Assembly (NCBI GenBank): GCA_030490835.1
Contig: CM059972.1
Location: forward strand, 94,163,137 to 94,227,136
Source of the DNA: Annona cherimola
Taxonomy: Eukaryota; Streptophyta; Magnoliopsida; Magnoliales; Annonaceae
Reading direction: 5' to 3'
Length of the DNA: 64,000 nucleotides
The notes beneath the pieces are model-generated. The model made no database searches, was not told the origin of the DNA, and saw nothing but the letters and a program-made list of their open reading frames with translations. A program made the position numbers and the translations under genes. Each line of letters opens with the position of its first letter. Within the stretch, counting starts at the first letter, position 1. This document shows positions 34,320 to 44,152 of the stretch, piece after piece.

Positions 34320-34955
34320 TTTTTTAAAGCTTTTTTGTAAAGCTGTTAATGTAAGTGTATTTAATTTATAGGTCAATTTTTACACATTTTTTTTCTTTTT
34401 AAAAATACAAGTATTTGCCAGTGGGGGTGTAACCACTGGTCAACGACGCTGGCATGTTGCCAACATGTTGCTGGTTCGAATCTTCCCTGTGTGGGAGCGT
34501 AACAATTTGTACCCCAGTATGGAAGTATTTGCAAATGTACCTCTTGAGTGTGAGAATATTTACAAGATGTCCCTTCAAAATATGAGGGTTGTGAACGTGC
34601 ATGATTTGTAATATCAATTGTCACAATGTGTATAATAACAATAAACAAAATAAGAGTATTTAGTCGTTCCAAAAATGACTAAAAATACCCATGTTTCCAA
34701 AAAAATCAAAAAAATGTATAAATCTCCAAAAATATCAAAACTTAATACATGTGTTAAATAAACTTAGATAAACAATTTTATAAAAAATTTCAAAAAATAA
34801 AAAATAGATTTAAAATGACTAAGATAGCCCTATGTTTTAAAAACCAAACAATATGTATAGATCTCCCAAAATGGTAAAACTTAATACATGTGATAAATAC
34901 ACTTGAATTAATAGTTTTATAAAAAAATTCAAATAAATAAAAATAAATTTTTACA
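34320..34955. mobile_element. Palindromic AT-rich MITE carrying a SINE and a tandem repeat
   Basis: Left arm TAATGTAAGTGTATTTAATTTATAGG; right part has two direct units of about 140 bases (34674-34814, 34815-34950), each with CAAAACTTAATACATGTG or TAAAACTTAATACATGTG. The SINE at 34417-34654 splits the left arm. The window end (63785-64000) carries a partial inverted relative. Confidence 0.6.
34417..34654 (+). mobile_element. tRNA-derived SINE nested in an AT-rich palindromic MITE
   Basis: The insert begins with a tRNA-like head (GTGTAACCACTGGTCAACGA region, B box GGTTCGAATCTTCC) and ends in an A-rich tail (ACAATAAACAAAATAAG). AGTATTT borders both ends, so the duplication is short or eroded. 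Sequence on either side belongs to one AT-rich palindromic element, so the SINE is the younger insertion. Confidence 0.75.
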
Positions 34956-35385
34956 CCCACGTGCACCAAAGCTTTATGCACCCAAGTTTATAGGATCTAG
35001 GTCCTTTATTTATAATATAATTGCAACATGAAAAACATATATTTAAACATAAATAGAAAATATACAAATATGAAAAAATATTATTTAAATATTATGTACA
35101 TAATATATTTTACAATAAATATAAAATTCAAAATAAGACTCAAGTTCAAGTTCGCTTGAACCTTAACCTTATCTCTTCAAGCTCGAGTTATAAAAAAATA
35201 AATTCTAGAATTACTAGAAATCAAGTTAGGCTTAACATTGCCCAAGTTACATCCCTACTCTCATCCTATCTAAACACATTTGTCATAACGATAATCCTAA
35301 TTCCTCATTGCAAATGGACAGCTGAGATGGCCTCAAGTCAGAAGATCCTTTAGCTGAGGAATAGAGTAATCACCACGCTCATAGG
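34956..35385. other. Intergenic, nothing recognised
   Basis: AT-rich; the frame 35156-35353 has no known domain. Confidence 0.5.
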
Positions 35386-36820
35386 TAGGGGTGCAACTTG
35401 GGTTGGATTCGACCCACCAAACCCGGATTTAGACAGTCCTAGAACTGGTAGATGTTGAGCCCAAACTCGATTTTTCGAGTTGAACCCGAGCCCAATTTGA
35501 AATTTCAGTTCGGTTTCGAGTTGATAAGGATCCGAACCCAATTTACCGGACCCCATATAAGATGTGTTTTCCCCCTCTCTGCCCTAACTTCAGAAGTACA
35601 AAAGCCGTCAAGTGCCGAACAGGCGACCACAGCTGCCTCTCTAATCGCGACCCCTACCGAGTGTCGGCCTATCTTCTTCAATGCCAATGGTCATCACCCA
35701 CCAGCTGTTGCTTCTTCCAACATCGATGGTCGTCTTCTTCAGCTGCATCGACAGTCATCTTCTCCAACTACGTTGACGGTCTCTTCTCGACTGCGTCACA
35801 GTCATCTTTTTCAGCTACGTCGATAGCTATTACAGGTTAACGACCTCTCTTAACTGAGATTCAAAAGCATTTTGCTTTTGCTTTTTCTATAATTCCCTAT
35901 ATTTCCTTTCCCTTATGAAATCAAAGACAAAGCTCGTTAGCTGTAGGATTGCTTATGAAATCGGAGGCAAAATGATTCAAATCAACTAAGGACTACAAAT
36001 GACAGCTTGTTTATGAGTGTTTGTTAATGAGTAAAAGTTGTCAAGTTAAAACTTTTTAATCTAAAACTTTTTACTCTCCACAACTATCCTATTTTTTAAT
36101 CATTTCTTCACATTTTTCTATAGAGTTATCCTACTTTTCAATCATTTCTACACAACTACTCACACAACTAACCTATTTATTTTAACTTTATCCTATTTAT
36201 TCTTCATCATTACCTCTATTATATCACATCATTTGATAACTTTTACTCTCTATAACTTTTTATCAAAAATTTTATTCATTCCCAAACACACCCTATATAT
36301 AGGCATTTTGTTCTCTTTTTTTATATCTATAATTCACTAGGTGAGGATTACAAATAACCAAATGAGATCAACACTAAGGAAGACAAAGAATGGTCTCATT
36401 TTCATTTATTTGATACATTTTTTGGTTTTTTATCCAAGTGCAGGCTATAAATCTTCCCTGCTAGCAGCACTATGGCAGCCACCCTCAACAGCCACTAAGC
36501 ATCTGATAGTCTAAACCACCCTCACTGTTGTTAAGAGTTACTAATAGTTCATTGATTATGGTGATGTAATAATCATTATAATAAATTGTCATTTAAACTT
36601 TTTTATGCAATAAATTTGTGATAAAATAAATATAGGATGAGTAATGAATATATATTAATAAGAGAATGTCAACTAGAAACCCAACCAGGGCCCGAATTCC
36701 AAAAATAAGGTTAGGATTAAAATTTACAAATAAAATTAGGATTGGGATTAAAGTTTTACAAACAAGGTTGGGTTAGAGTTGAGGCAAACCTGAATTTCAT
36801 AAGCCTGAATTGCACTCCTA
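35386..36820. mobile_element. Non-autonomous hAT element, 1.4 kb, with nested Tourist MITE
   Basis: The ends TAGGGGTGCAACTTGG and TGAATTGCACTCCTA are inverted repeats. CTCATAGG flanks exactly at 35378-35385 and 36821-36828. Interior 35560-35840 is GC-richer with repeats of a GTCTTCTTCAGCTGCATCGA kind and open frames (35452-35826) that match no known protein and look like captured or repetitive sequence. The right end lies about 350 bases past the stop codon of the 37-39 kb gene. Confidence 0.92.
36015..36293 (+). mobile_element. Tourist-like MITE nested in a hAT element
   Basis: GAGTGTTTGTTAATGAG at the left and TTCCCAAACACACCC at the right, bordered by TAT on both sides, with the full family core (AACTTTTTAATCTAAAAC, TTTTCAATCATTTCTACACA, TTATATCACATCATTTG). 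It is younger than its hAT host. Confidence 0.88.
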
Positions 36821-37176
36821 CTCATAGGAAAGATTTTTATATCACCATTAGTTATGGGGCTGGCATACAATGGATTCTCATTCCTGGGGCACAGCCATTT
36901 TCAGGAAATAACAATTAAGAACCCATGCATACGATGGCAAGAATTTGTGAGAAGTACGATGCATTCTTCATTAGCATGCGACAGTAATTAACAGTTACAG
37001 CCTACACCCATCAGTTAGCTCCCCCTTTGGAGGGTGAGGATTAGTTCTCAAGCCTGGCAACACAAGACGGCAGAAACCCACGGCATCACAAACCCGAACA
37101 CGTTCCTTAGCCAATAACCACAAAATCTGAAGTTCAGTCGCAAAATGCAGCAAAGCATGTTTGCAGAGGCATGTTC

Positions 37177-39518
37177 TTAAGGGTTATCCTCTCGCTTCAC
37201 TGGAACAGACTGAAGAACACGCGCTTGAGTTGGAGATGACGCATAACCCATGGGGGTAGACTTCCCCAATGGATTCAAAGCCTTTACCCGTTGCATCTCT
37301 TTCCCTGCCAGATAAAAATGGTTGAATTAAAATCACAGTCCATGTTTTCTACCCAAGGAATGTCATCGGAACCTTCATTCCATTGAGGAATTATGATGGA
37401 TCATGATAAATTAAATGTATTTTATCAACATGGGTAATCAACATATAAGTAAAACCTATTGTTTGTCACACTGTTGTTCTAGAAAAAGAAATCAGAAGTG
37501 CATTAGTTCATCAAATTATTGTTTGAGTCGCCAGAACTTGGACCCTGACCCCAGAAACATGGCTTGACAGAACCCATGCATATGTTGTCTTGAAACATTT
37601 AAGAGTACACAACCATGGAATCACAAAAAAGTCTTGAAATAAGGACTGCGAATGGCAGCAAGTACAGAGGACATTATTCCTGGGCACAATAGCAAAGCTT
37701 TTTGCTTATTTCATTTTTGCATGGGTTCTAGTCATGAAAATACCCTCTCCAGATAATATGAGAAAGGCTGCCTACATCCCTTCCTGTGAAGGCCTCACCA
37801 GGGCAAAAGCCACATGCACAGAGTACACCCTTTATTTGCAAGATGAATCAGGAAGCCAAGAAAGCAAGGTTACCTTCATCCAAGAATAGATTAATTGCTC
37901 TTTTCTCCAACTCAACTGCTTGCTGATTGCGGCCAGCTGGAGACAAAGATCGAAGCACTGACGCAATTCAAAGCCAAGGGTTAGTAATCTTATGCAATTC
38001 CAAGGATATTGAAATGGGAAAGCATCACCAGCAGTGCGTTTTAGGTATAAGGTGTGTTTGGGAAGTAATAAAACTTTTGATGAAAAATTTTTAGTGTAAA
38101 AGTTTTTTAAGTTCAAGAAAATGATGTAGTATGATAAGGGTAATGATGAAAAGTATAGAGAATAAAGTTAAAATAGATAAGTTAGATATATGGATAATTG
38201 TGTAAAAATAATTGAGAAGCAAGGTAGTTGTATATGAAGAAGTGAAAAAACAATTAAAAATAAGGTAGTTATGAAGAGTGAAAAGTTTTAAATTGAAAAG
38301 TTTTAGGGTGTGTTTGGTTACACACAAAACATGTCAATGAAAACTTTTCAATCAAAAACTTTTTACTCTCCATAACTACCTTATTTTTTAATTATTTTTT
38401 CACATTTTCCTATATAAACAACCCTACTTTTCAATCATTTCCACACAAATACCCATACAACTACCCTATCTATTTTAACTTTATTCTCTTTACACCTCAT
38501 TATTACCCCTATCATATCACATCATTTTCTATCAACTTGACAACTTCTACTCTGAAAAGTTTTCATAAAAAAGTTTTACCTCCAACCAAACACACCCTTA
38601 GTGTGAAAGGTTTTTAGTTTAAACAAATGTACCCATAAAAAAAAAGTAATTTCTTTTAAAAAAGGATCTGCACATGCCAGAAATAAGTTCTAAACTTCTG
38701 ATGCATGTCCAACACCAGCCAATGTGTGTAAGATGCAATTAAAATGACTCCAACAAATAAGGTAGTGCTGTGAAAATTGGAAGCATAGTTGAAGTGTTCA
38801 ATATGAACATACTTTTAATGTATTCCTCCTGACTTGACTGATCACAGTTCTTCAAGAATATTTGCAATTGACGAAATCGTTGTTCTCGTTGCTGACTTGT
38901 TACTCTTGAGCGATTAGAAATTAGGGGAATCCCAGTTGTGGTAGCAGTAGCTGCTAAGGAATAACTAGGTTCAGCCACAGTCACTCCATTAACAGGCTTT
39001 CCAAAGGAGCGAGGAAATGAAGAACATCCAGATGGAAAGGCTGCAAGAGAAGTCCCTGGAATGGTTGTGAATGCTTGAGTGCGGGAAATTTTGTGCTCCT
39101 GCATGTGACTGATCTGACCATGTGATTCTAATCTATCACCAGCCATTTTCTCCAATAGCTGGAAGCCAGTGTTCTCCAAGTTGGCAGAATTTTTCCCCAC
39201 TTCCTGCTCAGTTTTTCTCCGGACATAGACAAGCTGGCCATTCATGCCACTGTTGCATGGAGACTGACCAGAAGTAAAATTTGGAGGAGAATCAGAAAGC
39301 ATCCTTTTGTTACCACATAAGTTTGCTGCATCTGTGGGGGGTTCTAAAACTTTTTGAAAAGGCTGGTTTCCAGGCAGTTTAGGAATAATGTTGTATTTTT
39401 CATTCTGAACATCTCTTAAAGCTGCCTTTTTCATCACTAGAGGATGTTGCTTTTCAAAAACAGGAAACCCAGTCCCGCTATTGGCTTGTCCATTCACATC
39501 AAGTTTAGCATCTATCAT
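37177..39518 (-). CDS. Conserved-looking plant protein of unknown function, three coding exons, 305 aa
   Basis: Spliced model on the minus strand: exon 39518-38813, donor AAAA|GTATGT; exon 37957-37874, acceptor GCGTCAG and donor GAAG|GTAACC; last exon 37304-37177, acceptor CTGGCAG, stop TAA at 37179-37177. The exon sizes 706, 84 and 128 give an unbroken frame of 305 codons plus stop. Start: ATG at 39518 with an in-frame TAA three codons upstream. The protein is Ser/Thr-rich and probably disordered up to about residue 200, with LVYVRRKTEQEVGK (96-109). A charged, probably helical C-terminal region (205-275) includes FLKNCDQSSQEEYIKMLRSL and AVELEKRAINLFLDEGKEMQ, and the tail is PVKREDNP. I recall similar C-terminal sequence in unnamed plant proteins but know no function. 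Introns contain several MITEs. Confidence 0.85.
38051..38634 (-). mobile_element. Tourist-like MITE split by a second copy of its own family
   Basis: The outer minus-orientation copy starts GGTGTGTTTGGGAAG after TAA and resumes after the inner copy with GTGTGAAAGGTTTTTAGTTT, ending AAATGTACCC. It sits in the first coding intron of the 37-39 kb gene. Confidence 0.9.
38306..38597 (+). mobile_element. Tourist-like MITE nested in a family member, TTA duplication
   Basis: A complete 292-base copy from GGGTGTGTTTGGTTA to CCAACCAAACACACCC, flanked by TTA at 38303-38305 and 38598-38600. The TTA duplication and terminal repeats fit the PIF/Harbinger (Tourist) superfamily. It provides the best reference copy in the window. 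Confidence 0.93.
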
Positions 39519-39611
39519 TTGTTAATCTATATGGGAACTCAGTCTCTCGTGGTTTAAGGGGTAAGCGAAGGAATAAGAGGCTTTAGTGTGAATGATAAGC
39601 CATGACATTAC
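39519..39611 (-). other. Probable 5'-UTR exon segment of the 305-aa protein gene
   Basis: Upstream of the ATG on the minus strand, a good branch/pyrimidine context ending CTATTTCAG at 39620-39612 suggests an acceptor at 39611. The segment has stops in frame, so it would be untranslated. Confidence 0.4.
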
Positions 39612-39834
39612 CTGAAATAGAGAAATTGCAAATGCAGATGTCAGGAAGTAAAAACTAGTAGCTTACAAGGACCATACTGGATGGAAACACATTCAAGTGA
39701 GAAAAAAGAAAAGCCCTATAGACATTTCGTCTCTTATAAAGAAGAAAAGAATAATTAAGCTTACGTTGAAATTTTACTTTAAAACCCATCAATTTCAAAG
39801 CATGTGAAATTTTTGAATCATGAACCAATAATTA

Positions 39835-40087
39835 GGGGTGCTTGAGAAGTGATAAAATTTAGCGTGAAAATTGTGTAAAATTTTTTGAAATAAGAGAAAA
39901 TGATGTGATGAGATGAGAGTAATAATGAGGAATAAAGAGAATATCAATTGTATGGGTGGTTGCATAGAAATGATTGAGAAGTAGGGTAGTTTGTATAAGA
40001 AGATGTAAAGAAATAATTAAAAAATGATGCAGTTGCGGAGAGTGAAAAGTTTTAGTTGAAAAGATTTATAAGAAAACAAACACACCC
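39835..40087 (-). mobile_element. Tourist-like MITE in an intron
   Basis: Runs from GGGGTGCTTGAGAAG to AACAAACACACCC with TTA at 39832-39834 and 40088-40090. Confidence 0.88.
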
Positions 40088-40230
40088 TTAATCACAATAT
40101 TTTGCCATCAAAATTAAAAGGAGAACTACATGCAATCTAAATTCAAGAACGGCAACATGCTCCAAAAAGTAATTCTGGAGGACCTTTTTACCAAGATTCA
40201 ACTCAACAAGTAACTTGTTAGAAAAAAAAA

Positions 40231-40675
40231 AGAGCTTTTTGCAAATGACCCCGAAATTTTTTGTATTTTGCAATTCATACCCATATTTATCTACTTTGCA
40301 AATGACTCCTCATTTATGAACTTTTTCGTAGATTATCCCCCACAACTACTATACCTACACTTCCATGATCACTCCTTGACAATGAAATAAGGTCCAACTT
40401 GTTTTGCTGGATGGATATGGATGATTAAGGGAAAAGAAATGTCTGATTGAAAGCTGGGGGAAAAAATGGGAAAAAGAAAAAAAGTTTTTTTTGTAATAAT
40501 TGTCTTTTTGATCAATTTTGTCAAGTCGCCATGGAAGGATAAGCATAAGTTATTTTTAATGGACACTAGTCGAGGTAAATCTAGGAAAAAGATAACTAAA
40601 GATCCCTTTGCAAAGTTGAAAGTTATGGAGTACAAACAACAAAACCACAAAAACTTGGGGGTCATTTGCAAAAAT
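40231..40675. mobile_element. Foldback element with TTTGCAAATGACCCC termini
   Basis: The left TTTTTGCAAATGACCCC and the right GGGGGTCATTTGCAAAAAT are inverted. The inside includes a run of short open frames and poly(A) tracts without known domains. A related end (TTTTGCAAATGATCCCCC) occurs near 24320. Likely Mutator-like; no duplication was confirmed. Confidence 0.6.
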
Positions 40676-40721
40676 CCGACCATGTAAAATGATTAATAGT
40701 GTTAGAAAGCACATATTTGTC

Positions 40722-41191
40722 GGGTTTTTTGCATTTTAAACCCTCTAACTTTGCCTATTTGTATTTTAAATCCCGAAGTTCGGCTATTTGAATTTTAAAC
40801 CCTGAAAACTTTGATTTCTTTGCATTTTAAACCCTAACCCATAACAGTGTTAAAAACCATCATTAATTCATGCAAAATAACGTGAATACCCTCCAACACT
40901 TTTTAAAAAAGGACACCCAAATCTGTATTAAAGGTGAAGATGTTGTTGGAGCCTCCAAAAACAAAATAGAGAAAGCCTAATAGTCAAATTTAAAATATTT
41001 AAAAAAATTTTAAATACCAAAGGGTATTTACGTCATTTCGCATGGATTAACTTTAGTTTTTAACATCGTTATGAGTCAAGGTTTAAAATGCAAAGAAATC
41101 AAAGCTTTCGAGGTTCAAAATGCAAACGGCCAAACTTTAAGGTTTCAAATACAAATAGGTAAAGTTAGAAGGTTTAAAATGCAAAAAACTC
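40722..41191. mobile_element. Mutator-like foldback element, 10-bp target duplication
   Basis: The ends GGGTTTTTTGCATTTTAAACC and GGTTTAAAATGCAAAAAACTCC begin long inverted repeats built of TTTGCATTTTAAACCCT-type units covering most of the 470 bases. CATATTTGTC flanks exactly at 40712-40721 and 41192-41201. A second copy is at about 58402-58872. The open frame at 41071-41553 is mostly the repeat arm and is not a gene. Confidence 0.9.
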
Positions 41192-41654
41192 CATATTTGT
41201 CACTTGCAATCCTAGGAGCAACCACAATATTTACACAACAAGAAAATGAATCAACCCACCACCTGCAGATGGCACAAAAACAGGCACAAACTGAATATTT
41301 TAACTTGGAAACTATTCAACTAACCAGTCTGCATTTTCATACCAATGAAATTGCTGACATCTTGCAAGAACAGCATCAAAGAAGAAACATCACAAATGAA
41401 GTTCCCAGAACCAGAGGCACTTTTTCTTTTTCTTTTTTGATGGAGAAGCAGAGGCACTTGAATGCAATAATTGTCTTGGTGCATATTCTCAGCATCCTTG
41501 CTAAAATAGAGCTCTGTTTTAGCTTGAAAGCAACAATTTGCAAGTTCACATAATGAGTTGCATAACCCCCTTAAAATTTTGAAAAATATTTCAAAACACA
41601 ATAGATTTTGACTGTTCTAAATAGTTATAGTGCCTGCCCAAATCTAAACCAGAC

Positions 41655-41815
41655 TGCATAGCTAAAGAGCACATCTACCTGACATAGAAGACCAATGGTT
41701 CATTAGAAATTGTGTAGCTAAAGAGAAGATGCCTGACATGGAAGACTCATTGGAGATTGTCTAGCTAACAAGCCCGTCTATCTGAAATGGAAGAGCAGAT
41801 TCATTGGAAATGTTT
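41655..41815. repeat. Degenerate tandem repeat, unit about 60 bp
   Basis: Three diverged units with TAGCTAAAGAG, CTGACATRGAAGA and TCATTRGAAATTGT motifs, in the presumed 5'-UTR intron. Confidence 0.6.
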
Positions 41816-42633
41816 CCACGTTTACCCAAAAGTGGAAATACTTCATTTGAATTCTATCGAGGTGATGTAGTGAAATCTAAACCATTCATCTTAAGTGAAA
41901 TTGCCTTCTCAATATTGTAATTTGAAAGCATTTCAAAAAATATATATTCTTCACACTAGAGATAAAAGTTTAATCAAATTTATATGTTTTGTCAAATGAT
42001 TTTAATTTTATGGGCAATTTGTATAATTTCAAACCAAATATGAGACACCAAATGCGATTTTGGTTTAGATCTCATCATAGCATCTTGATGGGACCCAAAA
42101 AAAGTATTTTCACTTTAGGGTAAAAGTGGAAACATCTCCAACAAATCATTGCATGACATGTAATATTTTTCTCAAATTGAATATTTTAATGGAACCATAT
42201 AACATCAACTTATTTGTGCAATTGTATCCACATTAAAGCACAAATATCCACATTAAATCAAGCATATCCTGTTCACCAGATGAACTCATAAATGAGACAT
42301 CTGTTTATCCATACAAATAACATCAACTTAGTTTCTTGTGATTTTTCCATGCGAAATCGTATCCTTTCCACCAGTGAAACATTTAAATTACATGTAACCC
42401 ATCTATTCTTGTGCATAAGCATCACTCTGTTACCTGTTAGATGGAACTGAATGACACCTGTTCCTTTGTTGTGATATCCTCGATGTGAAAAGCAATTATA
42501 ATCCATTAGGAGTCTAGGACATACTTTTTTACATGGCTATAGCATGCAGCCCCACAGACATGACACCGCCTAAGCTCGCATGTCCAAATTAAAGAACAAG
42601 ATCTAAGCCAAATCCTTTTCAGAGAAAAGCTTT

Positions 42634-43042
42634 AACCATCACAAAGAAAGATGTGCCAACTAGTAATGCAATTGCAAGTTACAACGAGTGAACTAGGCTT
42701 GTATAAATGTGACTAAATATCACTTCTCCATGAGGTGAATTCTCAGAAAATTTGGACTATAGTATACTTATTGTGATCTTGTTTATAACTAGTACTAAAA
42801 ATGCTCTTAAGTAAAATAAAATAAGATTATATTTTCTGACCATCACTCGTAAAGACTTGCCAACTAGTGGTGCAATTGCAGGTTACAATAAGTCAGCGAG
42901 GTGCATATTAATGTGACAAAATATCACTTCTCCATGAGGTGAATTCTCAGAAAGATTTTGGATTCTATCATACTTAATGTGATTTTATTTAAGACTAATA
43001 TTAAAAATGATCTTTTGTAAAAGAAAATAAGATTGTATTTTC
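42634..43042. repeat. Tandem duplication, unit about 204 bp
   Basis: Units at about 42634-42837 and 42838-43042 share TGCCAACTAGT, AATATCACTTCTCCATGAGG and TGAATTCTCAGAAA, with moderate divergence. Confidence 0.85.
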
Positions 43043-43125
43043 TAGTAAAAGAAGAAACATATTGTTTTTTATGGAAAGAAACGTATTATTGAACTTCTAA
43101 ATGTTCAACATTGTAATAACAAGGA

Positions 43126-43690
43126 TCATCATCATCATCATCATAAGTCATTTCCCACCTAAATGGAGTCAGCTACATGGATATTGTTGCACGATTCTTA
43201 ATGAACAAAAACTAAGTTTTCAATAATCTTTAATGTCTTCATATCTTATTTAATTACTTCCATTCATATTTTTCTGGTCTTCTTCTCATTCTCTTCTTGT
43301 CTTCTATTTGAATAAACTCAACTCTCCTGACCAGTGTCATTTCAAGTCTCCATTTGACATATCTAAACCGCTTTAGTATATTTTCCCTCATCTTATCACG
43401 TTTTGGCTTTATCTTTAGATTATTTCAGTTCATTTTAATTTTATATTTTCTTGTTTCATCACTCATCTACCTTAACATTTTCATTTCTACTACATTCATT
43501 CTATGTATATTATATTCTTTAACTATCTAACATTCTACCCCCATAAAGCATAATTAATCTAATCGCAGTTTTATAAAATTTTCCTTTTAATTTAATTGGA
43601 GCTTGACAGTCACTCAAAATTTCTGAAGCACTTCGTCATTTCTTGTATCCTCTTTGGATTTTATTTATAATATCTCCCTTGATTTTCCCA
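43126..43690 (-). pseudogene. RTE-type LINE 3' end relic
   Basis: On the minus strand, eroded frames give APIKLKGKFYKTAIR and IMLYG, the start of the reverse-transcriptase C-terminal region of plant RTE LINEs, followed further on by RFRYVKWR-like sequence. The 3' end reads CCATGTAGCTGACTCCATTT, AGGTGGGAAATGACTTATGA, then an (ATG/TGA)n tail seen as CATCATCATCATCAT at about 43127-43144. That tail type is diagnostic for RTE elements. The 5' part is missing and there are many stops, so it is dead. It lies in the presumed 5'-UTR intron. Confidence 0.8.
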
Positions 43691-44029
43691 TTCTCTTGAA
43701 TTATTGATTCTAAATATTAAAAATGATCAATTCTTAATGCTACATAATCTGAAATTTTAATTGGTTCCTCATCTAGGTGCTCACTAAAGTTGAATATCAT
43801 ATATTCAAATTTTTGCGACTAATTCTAAAACCATTAGATTCTACAGCATCTTTTCACTTGTTCAATTTTTTTAAAAAAAATAAGGATAATTTTTTTTAAA
43901 ATATATATAGCCTAAAAACAATGAAGATTCTGATGACAAATTCATTGGTGGATCTTACACGAAAATTTAGCAAAGATTATAAAATTTCTCCAATATGTCA
44001 CATGATGGATAAAATGCAAAAGAAAATAA

Positions 44030-44152
44030 GAATACACAACATGTACACATCCCATCTCTGCACGTGAGGGAGGGAAGGAGAGAGAATACACAACACGTAC
44101 ACATCCCATCTTTGGACATGAGAGAGGAGGGAGAAGGAAAGAGAAGAAGAAG
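44030..44152. repeat. Tandem duplication, unit about 60 bp
   Basis: AATACACAACATGTACACAT and AATACACAACACGTACACAT start two units, each followed by CCCATCT and a GA-rich run. Confidence 0.85.

Noticed and set aside
41071..41553. A 160-codon frame
   Set aside because: The first third is the inverted arm of the foldback element and the rest is unrecognised intron sequence.
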